Below, in pieces: positions 7,736-14,497 of a stretch of 17,052 nt of DNA. Position 1 is the first letter of the stretch; each line of letters starts with the position of its first letter. The notes beneath the pieces are model-generated. The model saw only the letters and a list, made by a program, of their open reading frames with translations. It was not told where the DNA came from and did no database searches. The position numbers and the translations under genes are program-made. This DNA comes from Balneolaceae bacterium UBA1514 (GTDB lineage: Bacteria; Bacteroidota; Rhodothermia; Balneolales; Balneolaceae), in assembly GCA_002323515.1 (NCBI GenBank), contig DCQQ01000029.1, forward strand, positions 4,602-21,653. The letters are read 5' to 3'.

Positions 7736-9601
7736 TTATACTTCCTCAGATTGATCTTTTTTAAGAATAACGGTAACCTTTGAATTGCCATTCCTAGATT
7801 CATCAGAATCTTTACCATTTGACCGATTATTTGGTGTAGTACGGTCGTTAGATTTAGTTTTATTTTTTGACGTACTAGATCGACCATTCCCTCTAGGATT
7901 TTTGGTGCCACTTTTACGGTTACTACTGCCGTTACCCGATCGGTCTTTTTTAGTGTATTCCAATTGATCTGGGTCGGGTTTATTGACTTTTAGATCTTCT
8001 AATTCATGCTTTTCAAGCAATTCGTCTAGGGAAGCTCCTTGGAGCACAGCATCGGTAATGTCAATTTCTGAGCCTGCTAGGGTAACGTGAAATTCGTTTA
8101 ACGATATTTTATCATTCCCTACTAAAGTAACACGAACATGATACTTCGTCATCCATTTCCAACGAGTACTAAAAACACCCTTAGTTAGATAGCTTTTTAG
8201 GTAGGGGTTTACATACAGATCTATAGCCCGGTAACTTGTGGAATGCTTGAATTTGCTAATCCAACTTTCGATATCCGTAAGTATGGTATCTTGTGTAATA
8301 ACATTACCCGATCCACCACACATTGGGCAAGCATTCGATACGGAGTTAATTACCGATGGCCTAATACGTTGTCTAGTAATTTGTACAAGACCAAAATCAC
8401 TCATCCCAATAATATTTGTCTTAGCGGGGTCTTTTCTGAATTCCTTTTTTAATTCATCATAAATTTTCTTTCGATTTTTTTCGTCTTTTAAATCAATGAA
8501 ATCAACGACAATGATTCCGCCGATATCCCGCAATCGGAGTTGTTTGGCAATTTCTCGGGCAGCCTCTAAATTGGTCTTTAACGAATTGTCTTCCTGCTTT
8601 TGCTTAGCAGCATAGGGACCTGAATTCACATCAACCACATACATGGCTTCGGTTTGCTCAAAAATTAGGTAGCCCCCCATTTTCATTCGAACGCGTGGGT
8701 TAAAAATGGAATTCACATCCTCACTAATAAGCACATGGTCAAAGATATGCTCCTTACCCTTAAATAATTCAACATTAGGCATCATCTGGGGAGCAATTTG
8801 CTGCACATAACTTTTTATCTGCTTGAACATTTTTGGGTCGTCTACGAGAACCCGGTCATAATTTTTGGCAAATAAATCTCGAATTAGACTCTCGGTCATG
8901 TCTAAATCGTTGTACAGTAAACTAGGTGGTTCTGCATCTTCAAGACGCTCGGCTAATGTTTCCCATTTATTTAGTACGGTACGTAAATCTTCTTCAATAG
9001 CCTCCTGTTCCTGGTCTTGGGCTACTGTTCGGACAATAACCCCAAATCCATCGGGGACCATCCCATTTAAAATCCCTTTTAAGCGCCGACGTTCCTTGTA
9101 GTTGCTAATGCGCTTTGAAACAGCGATATAATCACCCATAGGTATGAGAACAAGAAAACGACCGGCAATAGTTATATCGGTGGATACCCTTGGCCCCTTA
9201 GATCCGATCGGCTCTTTAACGATCTGAACAAGTAATTTTTGACCTGTTTTAAGTATCTTGCCTGCGAGTACTTGACGTTCTGAATTCGTCATTTCCTCTT
9301 TTTTGGAAAGGGTACTGTTCATGTGTTTAGGAATGGCTTTAGGGCCATTCAGCATGCTTATGTACTCGTCTAAATGATCTCCGGCATCTGAAAAATGCAA
9401 GAAAGCATCTTTCGGTGTACCCATGTCTATAAAGGCGGCACGAATGCCACTCATTACCTTATGGACACGTGCTACATATATATTGCCTACGGTACGTTGA
9501 TTTTCCTCTGATTCTATAAAGAGCTGCGCTAATTCTCCATTCTCTAGGAGCGCAATCCGGTTTTGATTGCCGGAAGAGTGTATTATAATTTGATTTTTCA
9601 T
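7736..9601 (-). CDS. rng: Ribonuclease E/G family endoribonuclease
   Basis: A 621-residue single-strand endoribonuclease of the RNase E/G family, acting in mRNA decay and rRNA/tRNA processing. An S1 RNA-binding domain (about 37-135) starts with GNIYVARVHKVMSGIRAAFI. The catalytic domain carries VVDVNSG and IIVVDFIDL; Asp324 and Asp367 are 43 residues apart, matching Asp303/Asp346 of E. coli RNase E, which hold Mg2+. The zinc-link CPMCGGSG is at 425-432. Compared with RNase G (about 490 residues) there is a longer S1-proximal insertion and a C-terminal tail (about 540-621) rich in Asn, Ser, Lys and Arg that looks disordered, like a short version of the RNase E scaffold tail. ATG at 9601 is chosen because a TGA lies three codons upstream in frame. 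It has an unusually long upstream region (434 bases). Confidence 0.94.
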   Translation of the reverse strand: MKNQIIIHSSGNQNRIALLENGELAQLFIESEENQRTVGNIYVARVHKVMSGIRAAFIDMGTPKDAFLHFSDAGDHLDEYISMLNGPKAIPKHMNSTLSKKEEMTNSERQVLAGKILKTGQKLLVQIVKEPIGSKGPRVSTDITIAGRFLVLIPMGDYIAVSKRISNYKERRRLKGILNGMVPDGFGVIVRTVAQDQEQEAIEEDLRTVLNKWETLAERLEDAEPPSLLYNDLDMTESLIRDLFAKNYDRVLVDDPKMFKQIKSYVQQIAPQMMPNVELFKGKEHIFDHVLISEDVNSIFNPRVRMKMGGYLIFEQTEAMYVVDVNSGPYAAKQKQEDNSLKTNLEAAREIAKQLRLRDIGGIIVVDFIDLKDEKNRKKIYDELKKEFRKDPAKTNIIGMSDFGLVQITRQRIRPSVINSVSNACPMCGGSGNVITQDTILTDIESWISKFKHSTSYRAIDLYVNPYLKSYLTKGVFSTRWKWMTKYHVRVTLVGNDKISLNEFHVTLAGSEIDITDAVLQGASLDELLEKHELEDLKVNKPDPDQLEYTKKDRSGNGSSNRKSGTKNPRGNGRSSTSKNKTKSNDRTTPNNRSNGKDSDESRNGNSKVTVILKKDQSEEV

Positions 9602-10035
9602 CGAAATTCAGTGTTAAACACCAGCGAGCTTGGTTAACCAAAGGTTGAATTCTTCGCCATAGATCATCTTTATCAGTCGCTATTTGGTCTGCTGAATTCA
9701 TCTTTCTAGATTTACAAGTCGTTGGTTGGGCAGATGCCCTTGTTAAATTTGTTTGGTTTGGACTATGCTCGAAATTGGGTGAGCTTAGTATTGAGGTTGC
9801 TGCTTTGAGAGCAGCGATAAGTAAATAAAGTAGGTTTATAACGCTTTTCTGTGCGTGAATCAACAGCATCATAAGTACCAAAGTACTCGTGTTGTAAGAA
9901 CTGAACCGTACCATTTATAGTGAAATATTCGTGTTAACGATGTGAAGTGCGATGTTTCTGTTAAAATAGAAATGCATGTTCACAACTTGAATTGCTTCAT
10001 GCATAATATACAGTCAATGTGGCACTAAAGTAAAT
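9602..10035 (-). promoter_or_regulatory. Long structured leader/intergenic region before the RNase E/G gene
   Basis: These 434 bases hold no gene I recognise. On the minus strand they contain the candidate murA-operon terminator near 9962-10004, two near-identical 13-base direct repeats (9923-9935 and 9881-9893), and a hairpin GCTGCT-CTCAA-AGCAGC (9815-9799). They also contain a short GC-rich inverted repeat GGGCATCTGCCC (9739-9728) and, close to the start codon, palindromes TTGGTTAACCAA (9630-9641) and GTGTTTAACAC (9621-9611). E. coli rne is autoregulated through hairpins in a long 5' UTR; a similar arrangement here is a plausible inference, not shown. Confidence 0.4.
9962..10004 (-). terminator. 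Candidate terminator of the murA operon
   Basis: Read on the minus strand, ATGCATG (10004-9998) and CATGCAT (9978-9972) form a perfect 7-bp stem. The 19-base loop has an inner CAA/TTG pairing, and TTCTATTTTAA follows. It lies about 32 bases after the murA stop. The long loop and interrupted T-tract make it a weak terminator; ATGCAT is itself palindromic, so a DNA-binding site is an alternative. Confidence 0.4.
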
Positions 10036-11301
10036 TTATTCTTGGGCTCTACTTAGTTTGGCCCCAACTGCATTTAGTTTATCCTCTAAACTTTCGTACC
10101 CTCGGTCTAGATGGTATACACGTAAAATCTCAGAAGTATTTTTAGCCGTCATAGCTGCCAATACTAAACTAACACTTGCGCGTAAATCAGTACTCATCAC
10201 AGAGGCACCTTCCAACACCTTGGGTCCTTGTATAAGTACGGTATTCTTCGTCAACTTCATCTGGGCTCCAAGGCGACTGAGTTCTGGCACATAACTAAAA
10301 CGATCAAAGTAGACCGTATCGGTGACCGTAGAATCTCCATGAGCCTGTGTAAGCATAGTCGCCCATTGTGCTTGGAGGTCAGTAGGAAAGCCTGGGTAAA
10401 TATCGGTGGTTATACTCATGGGTTTAAGGATTTCAGGCGCTTGAACCGAAATAACTTCACCCTCCACATCGACCTTGGTTCCTGTTTGGCGAAGCAAATT
10501 AGGGAAATCACCTAAGTGTTCGGCATTGCAGCCAATCAAACGAAGCGAAGACCCTGGGAGCATAGCCGCAGCAATCATAAAGGTTCCCACTTCAATTCTA
10601 TCAGGGTCATTTCGGAAAGTGCCTCCAGAGAGTGTCCGTACTTGCTTAATGGTCAAGGTATCGCTGCCTACGCCACTAATGTTAGCCCCCATTGAGTTTA
10701 ATACCTTACATAATTGAACTACGTCCGGTTCCTTTGCCGCATTTTCAATGGTAAAAGACTCGGCTCGAAGAACCGCAGCAAGAAGTAAGTTAATGGTTGC
10801 TCCAACACTACTTGGTTCTAGTCTATACCGACCACCGGGAACGCTTGTTCCAGCTTTGGCAATTACATACCCTTTGTCCAAGTTAATTGAAATACCCATC
10901 GCCTCCAAGCCTTTCAAGTGCAAGTCCACCGGACGTGGACCCCAAGCACAACCACCAGGCATGGATACTTTGGCATAGCCATGTTTGCCAACCAGAGTTC
11001 CGAGCATGTAAAATGAGGCTCTCATTTTTCTAACCAAATCATAAGGTGCCTCTAGATAATTAACATTAGAAGGGTCGATGATAACTCGGTTCTCGGCATC
11101 CTGAAACTGTACCTGTGCACCAACCACACGTAATACATTGTTGAAAGTATAAATGTCCTGTAGCCGAGGAACATTTTCTAAGATGACGGGTTCATCAGCT
11201 AGTAAAGCCGCAGCTATAAGAGGTAATACAGCATTTTTAGAACCACTAATGGCAATGTCTCCATTCAATGGGGTAGGCCCCTTTACAATAAATTTGTCCA
11301 A
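10036..11301 (-). CDS. murA: UDP-N-acetylglucosamine 1-carboxyvinyltransferase
   Basis: A 421-residue cytosolic enzyme that transfers enolpyruvate from phosphoenolpyruvate to UDP-GlcNAc, the first committed step of peptidoglycan synthesis. Landmarks: SGSKNAVLPL with Lys22 near the N-terminus, KMRASFYMLG (92-101), the active-site loop MPGGCAWGPRPVDLHL with catalytic Cys118, FPTDLQAQW with Asp308, and HLDRGYE with Arg400 near the C-terminus. The cysteine at 118 is the form sensitive to fosfomycin; the Asp variant that gives natural resistance is absent. Length is normal for the family. It starts one base after the biotin carrier gene and is the last member of a four-gene operon on this strand. 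Confidence 0.97.
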   Translation of the reverse strand: MDKFIVKGPTPLNGDIAISGSKNAVLPLIAAALLADEPVILENVPRLQDIYTFNNVLRVVGAQVQFQDAENRVIIDPSNVNYLEAPYDLVRKMRASFYMLGTLVGKHGYAKVSMPGGCAWGPRPVDLHLKGLEAMGISINLDKGYVIAKAGTSVPGGRYRLEPSSVGATINLLLAAVLRAESFTIENAAKEPDVVQLCKVLNSMGANISGVGSDTLTIKQVRTLSGGTFRNDPDRIEVGTFMIAAAMLPGSSLRLIGCNAEHLGDFPNLLRQTGTKVDVEGEVISVQAPEILKPMSITTDIYPGFPTDLQAQWATMLTQAHGDSTVTDTVYFDRFSYVPELSRLGAQMKLTKNTVLIQGPKVLEGASVMSTDLRASVSLVLAAMTAKNTSEILRVYHLDRGYESLEDKLNAVGAKLSRAQE

Positions 11302-11302
11302 A

Positions 11303-11800
11303 TTATTCTAACTCCACTAATAAGGTTTGTTTTTCTATGGTCTGCCCCAATTCGACTTGAATAGTTTTTATCCGCCCTTGAATGGGTGCTTTAATTTCAT
11401 TTTCCATTTTCATGGCTTCGAGCACTAATAAGGTGTCACCCTTTTGGACCTGATCTCCCTGTCGAACATCTATGGATAGTACTTTACCTGGCATAGGAGC
11501 CTTAATATTCCCAACAGATTGCTCTAGCTCTGCCTTCATCCCAAGTGTTTCAAGTAATAAAGCTTGTTCGTTTTTTACCTGAAGTTCTACGGGTTGTCCA
11601 TCGATGTCAAATCGAATTTGGGTTCCCTCTATTTTTACATTAGCAAGAATCCATTGCCGTGTTCCAACGCGGAAATAAAAACGCCCGTTATTTTCGGTAA
11701 ACTCGTATTCACAATATTCCCCATTTACTTGAGCCATCCCTTCAGAAGGGCCGATTTCAAGGTTTATATGCTCATTATTGTAGCTGATTTGCTGTTTCAC
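11303..11800 (-). CDS. Biotin carboxyl carrier protein (biotin/lipoyl domain)
   Basis: A 165-residue carrier subunit whose C-terminal domain (about 98-165) is a biotinyl domain with EAMKMENEIKAP; Lys131 in AMKM is the expected biotin attachment site. The domain begins with IKAPMPGKVLSIDV and ends ELGQTIEKQTLLVELE. The first 90 residues are beta-rich and resemble the linker (BT-like) region that joins biotinyl domains to acyl-CoA carboxylases such as propionyl- or methylcrotonyl-CoA carboxylase, not the Pro/Ala-rich linker of classical AccB. It therefore probably serves an acyl-CoA or acetyl-CoA carboxylase whose carboxylase and transferase subunits are encoded elsewhere; neither is in this window. 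It lies eight bases after the winged-helix-like gene and one base before murA, so it is co-transcribed with them. Confidence 0.85.
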   Translation of the reverse strand: MKQQISYNNEHINLEIGPSEGMAQVNGEYCEYEFTENNGRFYFRVGTRQWILANVKIEGTQIRFDIDGQPVELQVKNEQALLLETLGMKAELEQSVGNIKAPMPGKVLSIDVRQGDQVQKGDTLLVLEAMKMENEIKAPIQGRIKTIQVELGQTIEKQTLLVELE

Positions 11801-11808
11801 GTGGGAAT

Positions 11809-12069
11809 TTATTTGCGAATATGTTTTAGACCCGTCGCCGTAGCCCTGAAGGTATACCCTTCAATATGGTCTGAATCATAAGAAGTTGCGCGATTAATTT
11901 CCACTGACCCACTTTGCCAAACTTCGATTAAACGAAAGTTGATGAGTGTAATTAAATCATCTCTGAGCGCACCTGGTGGGAGTCCTGTTTCTTCCAACAG
12001 CACATCGTAGGGTTCGGGGAAAATAAGTCGAGAAAGTACCTCGATTTCAGAGGTATATAATTTTCTCAT
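11809..12069 (-). CDS. Hypothetical small protein, winged-helix-like
   Basis: An 86-residue protein I do not recognise by name. The pattern fits a compact winged helix: a helix (SEIEVLSRLIF), a second helix (YDVLLEETGL), a third helix after GLPPGALRDDLITLINFRL, then a possible beta wing (IEVWQSGSVEI) and a final helix with TATGLKHIRK. The TGL-x(4)-LRDDL-x-L element recalls the recognition helix of MarR/ArsR-like domains, but this is reading by eye. It has no cysteine, signal peptide or membrane segment. It sits 17 bases after the lipoprotein gene and eight bases before the biotin carrier gene, inside the murA operon. Possible role: DNA-binding or adaptor protein. Confidence 0.65.
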   Translation of the reverse strand: MRKLYTSEIEVLSRLIFPEPYDVLLEETGLPPGALRDDLITLINFRLIEVWQSGSVEINRATSYDSDHIEGYTFRATATGLKHIRK

Positions 12070-12086
12070 TCTATATTGAAAAAAGG

Positions 12087-12590
12087 TTATCGAATAAAAA
12101 TGTCGCCATAGGTAATCAGTCGCTGGTTTCCGTCGTATAGAAGTAGTCGATGCAGACCACGAGCTAATTCTGCACTAGATCCAAAATTCCGTGAATCAAT
12201 CACAAAGGTAACCAACTCAAACTCCGAACCTACGGTTTCTTGTTGAAGGGGAATCCATCGGTTATTAAAATTTAAATATCCCAATTCTACGTAGGACTGA
12301 ACGGGAGCGCCATTAAGAGTCATTTCTAAGTAGGCCGTCCCGCCGTAGTTTATTGGATTCGGAAAAAGGGGAAGTACTCGGATTAACCCTTCGTAATAGG
12401 GTGATACTCTCCAATCTTGTTTATCCTGAGAGAGTACATTTTGTTGTAAATCCGTTTCAGTGTAGCCCTCGGCTGGACCATAGGCTTCTGCCTCAAACTG
12501 TTGCTGAGCACTGTCCTGTTGGCAGCTAATAAGCATCAGCCCAAGCATTTGAAAAAAAATAGGAATTAATAAACGGTTAATGCTTTTCAT
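12087..12590 (-). CDS. Putative lipoprotein of unknown function
   Basis: A 167-residue secreted protein, the first gene of the four-gene murA operon. The N-terminus is a type II signal peptide: KSINRLL, a hydrophobic stretch PIFFQMLGLMLIS and lipobox L-I-S-C with Cys23 as the lipid-modified residue. The +2 residue is Gln, so inner-membrane retention by an Asp rule is not indicated. After a Gln-rich spacer comes a beta-rich domain (SPYYEGLIRVLPLFPNPINY, then VELGYLNFNNRWIPL and GLHRLLLYDGNQRLITYGDI). I do not recognise a family. It is divergent from the YffB-like gene across 83 bases. The reading frame, lipobox and operon position support a real gene. Confidence 0.75.
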   Translation of the reverse strand: MKSINRLLIPIFFQMLGLMLISCQQDSAQQQFEAEAYGPAEGYTETDLQQNVLSQDKQDWRVSPYYEGLIRVLPLFPNPINYGGTAYLEMTLNGAPVQSYVELGYLNFNNRWIPLQQETVGSEFELVTFVIDSRNFGSSAELARGLHRLLLYDGNQRLITYGDIFIR

Positions 12591-12673
12591 TGGTTTGTTA
12601 ATATTAGGTGTGGGTTTTAGACGAATTCGACCCGTATTTTACGTAAGAAGCAATTAATTTAATCACATTCATC
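12591..12673. promoter_or_regulatory. Divergent promoter region with CGAATTCG palindrome
   Basis: These 83 AT-rich bases separate two divergent genes and must hold both of their promoters. I cannot place confident -10/-35 or TAnnTTTG boxes on either strand. An 8-bp palindrome CGAATTCG lies near the middle (12622-12629) and could serve both directions as an operator; it may also be chance. Confidence 0.35.
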
Positions 12674-13033
12674 ATGCTATATATTATCGGCATTCCCAAC
12701 TGCAATAAAATTAAAGATACACGTTCTTGGCTAGAGGAAAAAGGTATTACCTATGAATTTGTCCATGTTAAAAAAGAACCTTTATCTAAAGATGAAATCT
12801 CTGATTTGGCCCATAAGGTTGGCGTCGATGTGCTCGTAAATACCCGCGGTACTACCTATAGAAAGTTAGAAATCAAAGATAAAAATCTAAGCAATGAGGA
12901 ATTGCTCGAGCTGGTTCATGAGCACCAAAGTATGCTCAAACGCCCAATATTAGTACTAGAGGAGTCAGTTTTGGTGGGTTTTGATGAGGTAGCATTTGAA
13001 CAATTTGCAAAACAACATGAATTACTGGACTAA
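12674..13033 (+). CDS. YffB/Spx/ArsC-like thioredoxin-fold protein
   Basis: A 119-residue member of the ArsC/Spx family. It opens with IIGIPNCNKIKDTRSWLEEK, giving a single redox cysteine at Cys10. LVNTRGTTYRKL (54-65) and LKRPILV (88-94) match E. coli YffB (LNTRGTTWRKL and IKRPLL), as does VGFDEVAFEQF. Arg58 and Arg90 correspond to two of the three arginines of ArsC that bind arsenate, but the third (Arg107 in E. coli ArsC) has no counterpart; the segment reads VLVGFDE. It is therefore unlikely to be an arsenate reductase and more likely a YffB-type thiol protein of unknown substrate or an Spx-like regulator. It heads a plus-strand cluster with the DUF3108 gene, dut and the MFS gene. Confidence 0.85.
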   Translation: MLYIIGIPNCNKIKDTRSWLEEKGITYEFVHVKKEPLSKDEISDLAHKVGVDVLVNTRGTTYRKLEIKDKNLSNEELLELVHEHQSMLKRPILVLEESVLVGFDEVAFEQFAKQHELLD

Positions 13034-13055
13034 AAAAGCATCTTTTTTCGGGTTG

Positions 13056-13970
13056 ATGGATATGAGGCAGGCTGTATTTCGTTTGTCTGTGATGGCGGTT
13101 TTGTCTTTGTTGTGTATGACGCAAGCAGTAGCTTCCGTGTCTTATTTTGAGCAGCAAATTCATAAATCTGATCTCGAAACACAGGAACTAGAAACGTATA
13201 AACCCGAGCTTGAGGGAATATTAGCCAAGGTACAACCCACTGTGCCAGATATTTTGAGTGCTGGAGAGTGGTTTAGGTATGAGGTAAGCTATGGATTTTT
13301 TACCCTAGGATGGGTAGAGGTGAGTATTTTATCTGATACGGTGTATAATGGGCGGGTGCATCATCACTTACTAACACGGATGATATCGAACGACCGGCTC
13401 CCTTTGATTGGCTATGAACGGGATGAGTTTCATACCCTTTTTTATGTCAATGAAGAAGGCTTGCCAGTGAGCAGTCTTTTTTGGAAGGATAATGTGGACG
13501 AAGAGGAATTGGATGAAATTGTGTACCGTTTTGATAGAGAGACTGAGCAGGTGTTCTATAAAGAGGAAGATGAAACCACAGGAGAGCTTTCCTTGGTGGA
13601 GCCAGCTACGGCTGGACACATTGTGTTTGTTTATTCGCGTTTGTTTGCCGGTGGTGGGGCGAATACGGAACTGCCAGTATATGTAAGCAAAAAGCTCGGA
13701 TATCTTGATTTTGATCACAGCTCAGCCACCGAAATGCGAGCGTATGAGGCATTTGAGGAACCGATAGTAACCTATAAAACCAATGGGCGTACTGTCGATA
13801 TAGTTGGGCCATTTGGATTTAGTGGTCGCTTTGCAGCTTTTTTTGCACAGGATGATCTAAGGATTCCATTAGAAGCGAGGGTTAAAATGTTCTTAGGCAG
13901 TGCTGTTGTAAAACTGATTGAATATCGAAAAGGAAATTCAGGCCAAACTATTCGGCAGGGAATGGAGTGA
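13056..13970 (+). CDS. DUF3108 family exported protein
   Basis: A DUF3108 protein, a beta-rich envelope protein family of unknown function. GEWFRYEVSYGFFTLGWVEV, then HHLLTRMISNDRLPLIGYER and YKTNGRTVDIVGPF are typical. The longest frame begins at 12996, overlapping the previous gene by 38 bases, but a clean Sec signal peptide begins only at the later ATGs: MDMRQAVFRLSVMAVLSLLC ending TQAVAS. I therefore chose ATG 13056 (304 residues); ATG 13062 is nearly equivalent and 13017 or 12996 less likely. Predicted location is periplasm or outer membrane. The stop overlaps a possible GTG start of dut (GTGA), suggesting coupling. The C-terminal part ends in LEARVKMFLGSAVVKLIEY, compatible with a final beta strand. 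Confidence 0.8.
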   Translation: MDMRQAVFRLSVMAVLSLLCMTQAVASVSYFEQQIHKSDLETQELETYKPELEGILAKVQPTVPDILSAGEWFRYEVSYGFFTLGWVEVSILSDTVYNGRVHHHLLTRMISNDRLPLIGYERDEFHTLFYVNEEGLPVSSLFWKDNVDEEELDEIVYRFDRETEQVFYKEEDETTGELSLVEPATAGHIVFVYSRLFAGGGANTELPVYVSKKLGYLDFDHSSATEMRAYEAFEEPIVTYKTNGRTVDIVGPFGFSGRFAAFFAQDDLRIPLEARVKMFLGSAVVKLIEYRKGNSGQTIRQGME

Positions 13971-14038
13971 TAAATTTGAAGGACCTAAAACCACTGATAG
14001 AACCAAACGCGATGGACAAACTACAGACGGAAACAAAT

Positions 14039-14494
14039 ATGATGGAAAAACCGATAATTAAGTGTATTCAATTGCCCCATGCGAAGGACCTTCCGTTACC
14101 CTCGTACCAGACTCAGGGAGCTGCTGGTATGGATGTTCGGGTAGCCTTAATGAAGGAAATCACGTTAGAGCCAGGAGAGCGTGCCTTAGTGCCTACCGGC
14201 TTAATAATGGCCATTCCGAAGGGTTACGAAGTTCAGATTCGGCCTCGAAGTGGTCTAGCAATTAAGCATGGAATAACCATGGTAAATAGTCCAGGAACTA
14301 TTGATTCCGATTTCCGAGGAGAAATTCATCTCATTGTTATAAATCACGGACAGCAAGCATTTACGGTCAAAAATGGAGACCGAATGGCTCAGATGGTGGT
14401 GCAAAGAATACATCAGGCAGAGATTGTTCAGACTAGTGAGGTAGACCAAACTCAGCGAGGCCATGGCGGCTTTGGATCAACCGGGGTAGAATAA
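14039..14494 (+). CDS. dut: dUTP diphosphatase
   Basis: A homotrimeric dUTPase that converts dUTP to dUMP and pyrophosphate, keeping uracil out of DNA and supplying dTMP synthesis. All five family motifs are present: AAGMDVR (28-34), RPRSGLA (68-74), GTIDSDFRGE (86-95, with the catalytic Asp in IDSD), GDRMAQMVV (113-121) and RGHGGFGSTG (140-149). Start choice is open: a GTG at 13967, overlapping the preceding stop, would add 24 residues that look unlike any dUTPase, while ATG 14039 (or the next codon, 14042) gives 151 residues, the usual length, with ACGGA about eight bases upstream. It is three bases before the MFS gene. It complements nrdJ at the other end of the window in nucleotide metabolism, though the two are not linked in an operon. 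Confidence 0.95.
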   Translation: MMEKPIIKCIQLPHAKDLPLPSYQTQGAAGMDVRVALMKEITLEPGERALVPTGLIMAIPKGYEVQIRPRSGLAIKHGITMVNSPGTIDSDFRGEIHLIVINHGQQAFTVKNGDRMAQMVVQRIHQAEIVQTSEVDQTQRGHGGFGSTGVE

Positions 14495-14497
14495 ATT

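Noticed and set aside
7736..9101. Several open frames of 60-80 codons antisense to, or in other frames of, rng, murA and hslU
   Set aside because: All lie wholly within confidently identified genes and show no independent family signal.
9459..9914. 151-codon minus-strand frame overlapping the start of the RNase E/G gene, with DDLWRRIQPLVNQARWCL looking protein-like
   Set aside because: Its last 143 bases lie in another frame of a firmly identified gene, the first half is low-quality hydrophobic/Ser-Thr sequence, and no family is recognisable. Most likely a chance frame in the leader.
12674..13033. Possible arsenate reductase (arsC)
   Set aside because: The third arsenate-binding arginine has no counterpart and the sequence follows YffB more closely; there is no arsenic-resistance gene nearby.
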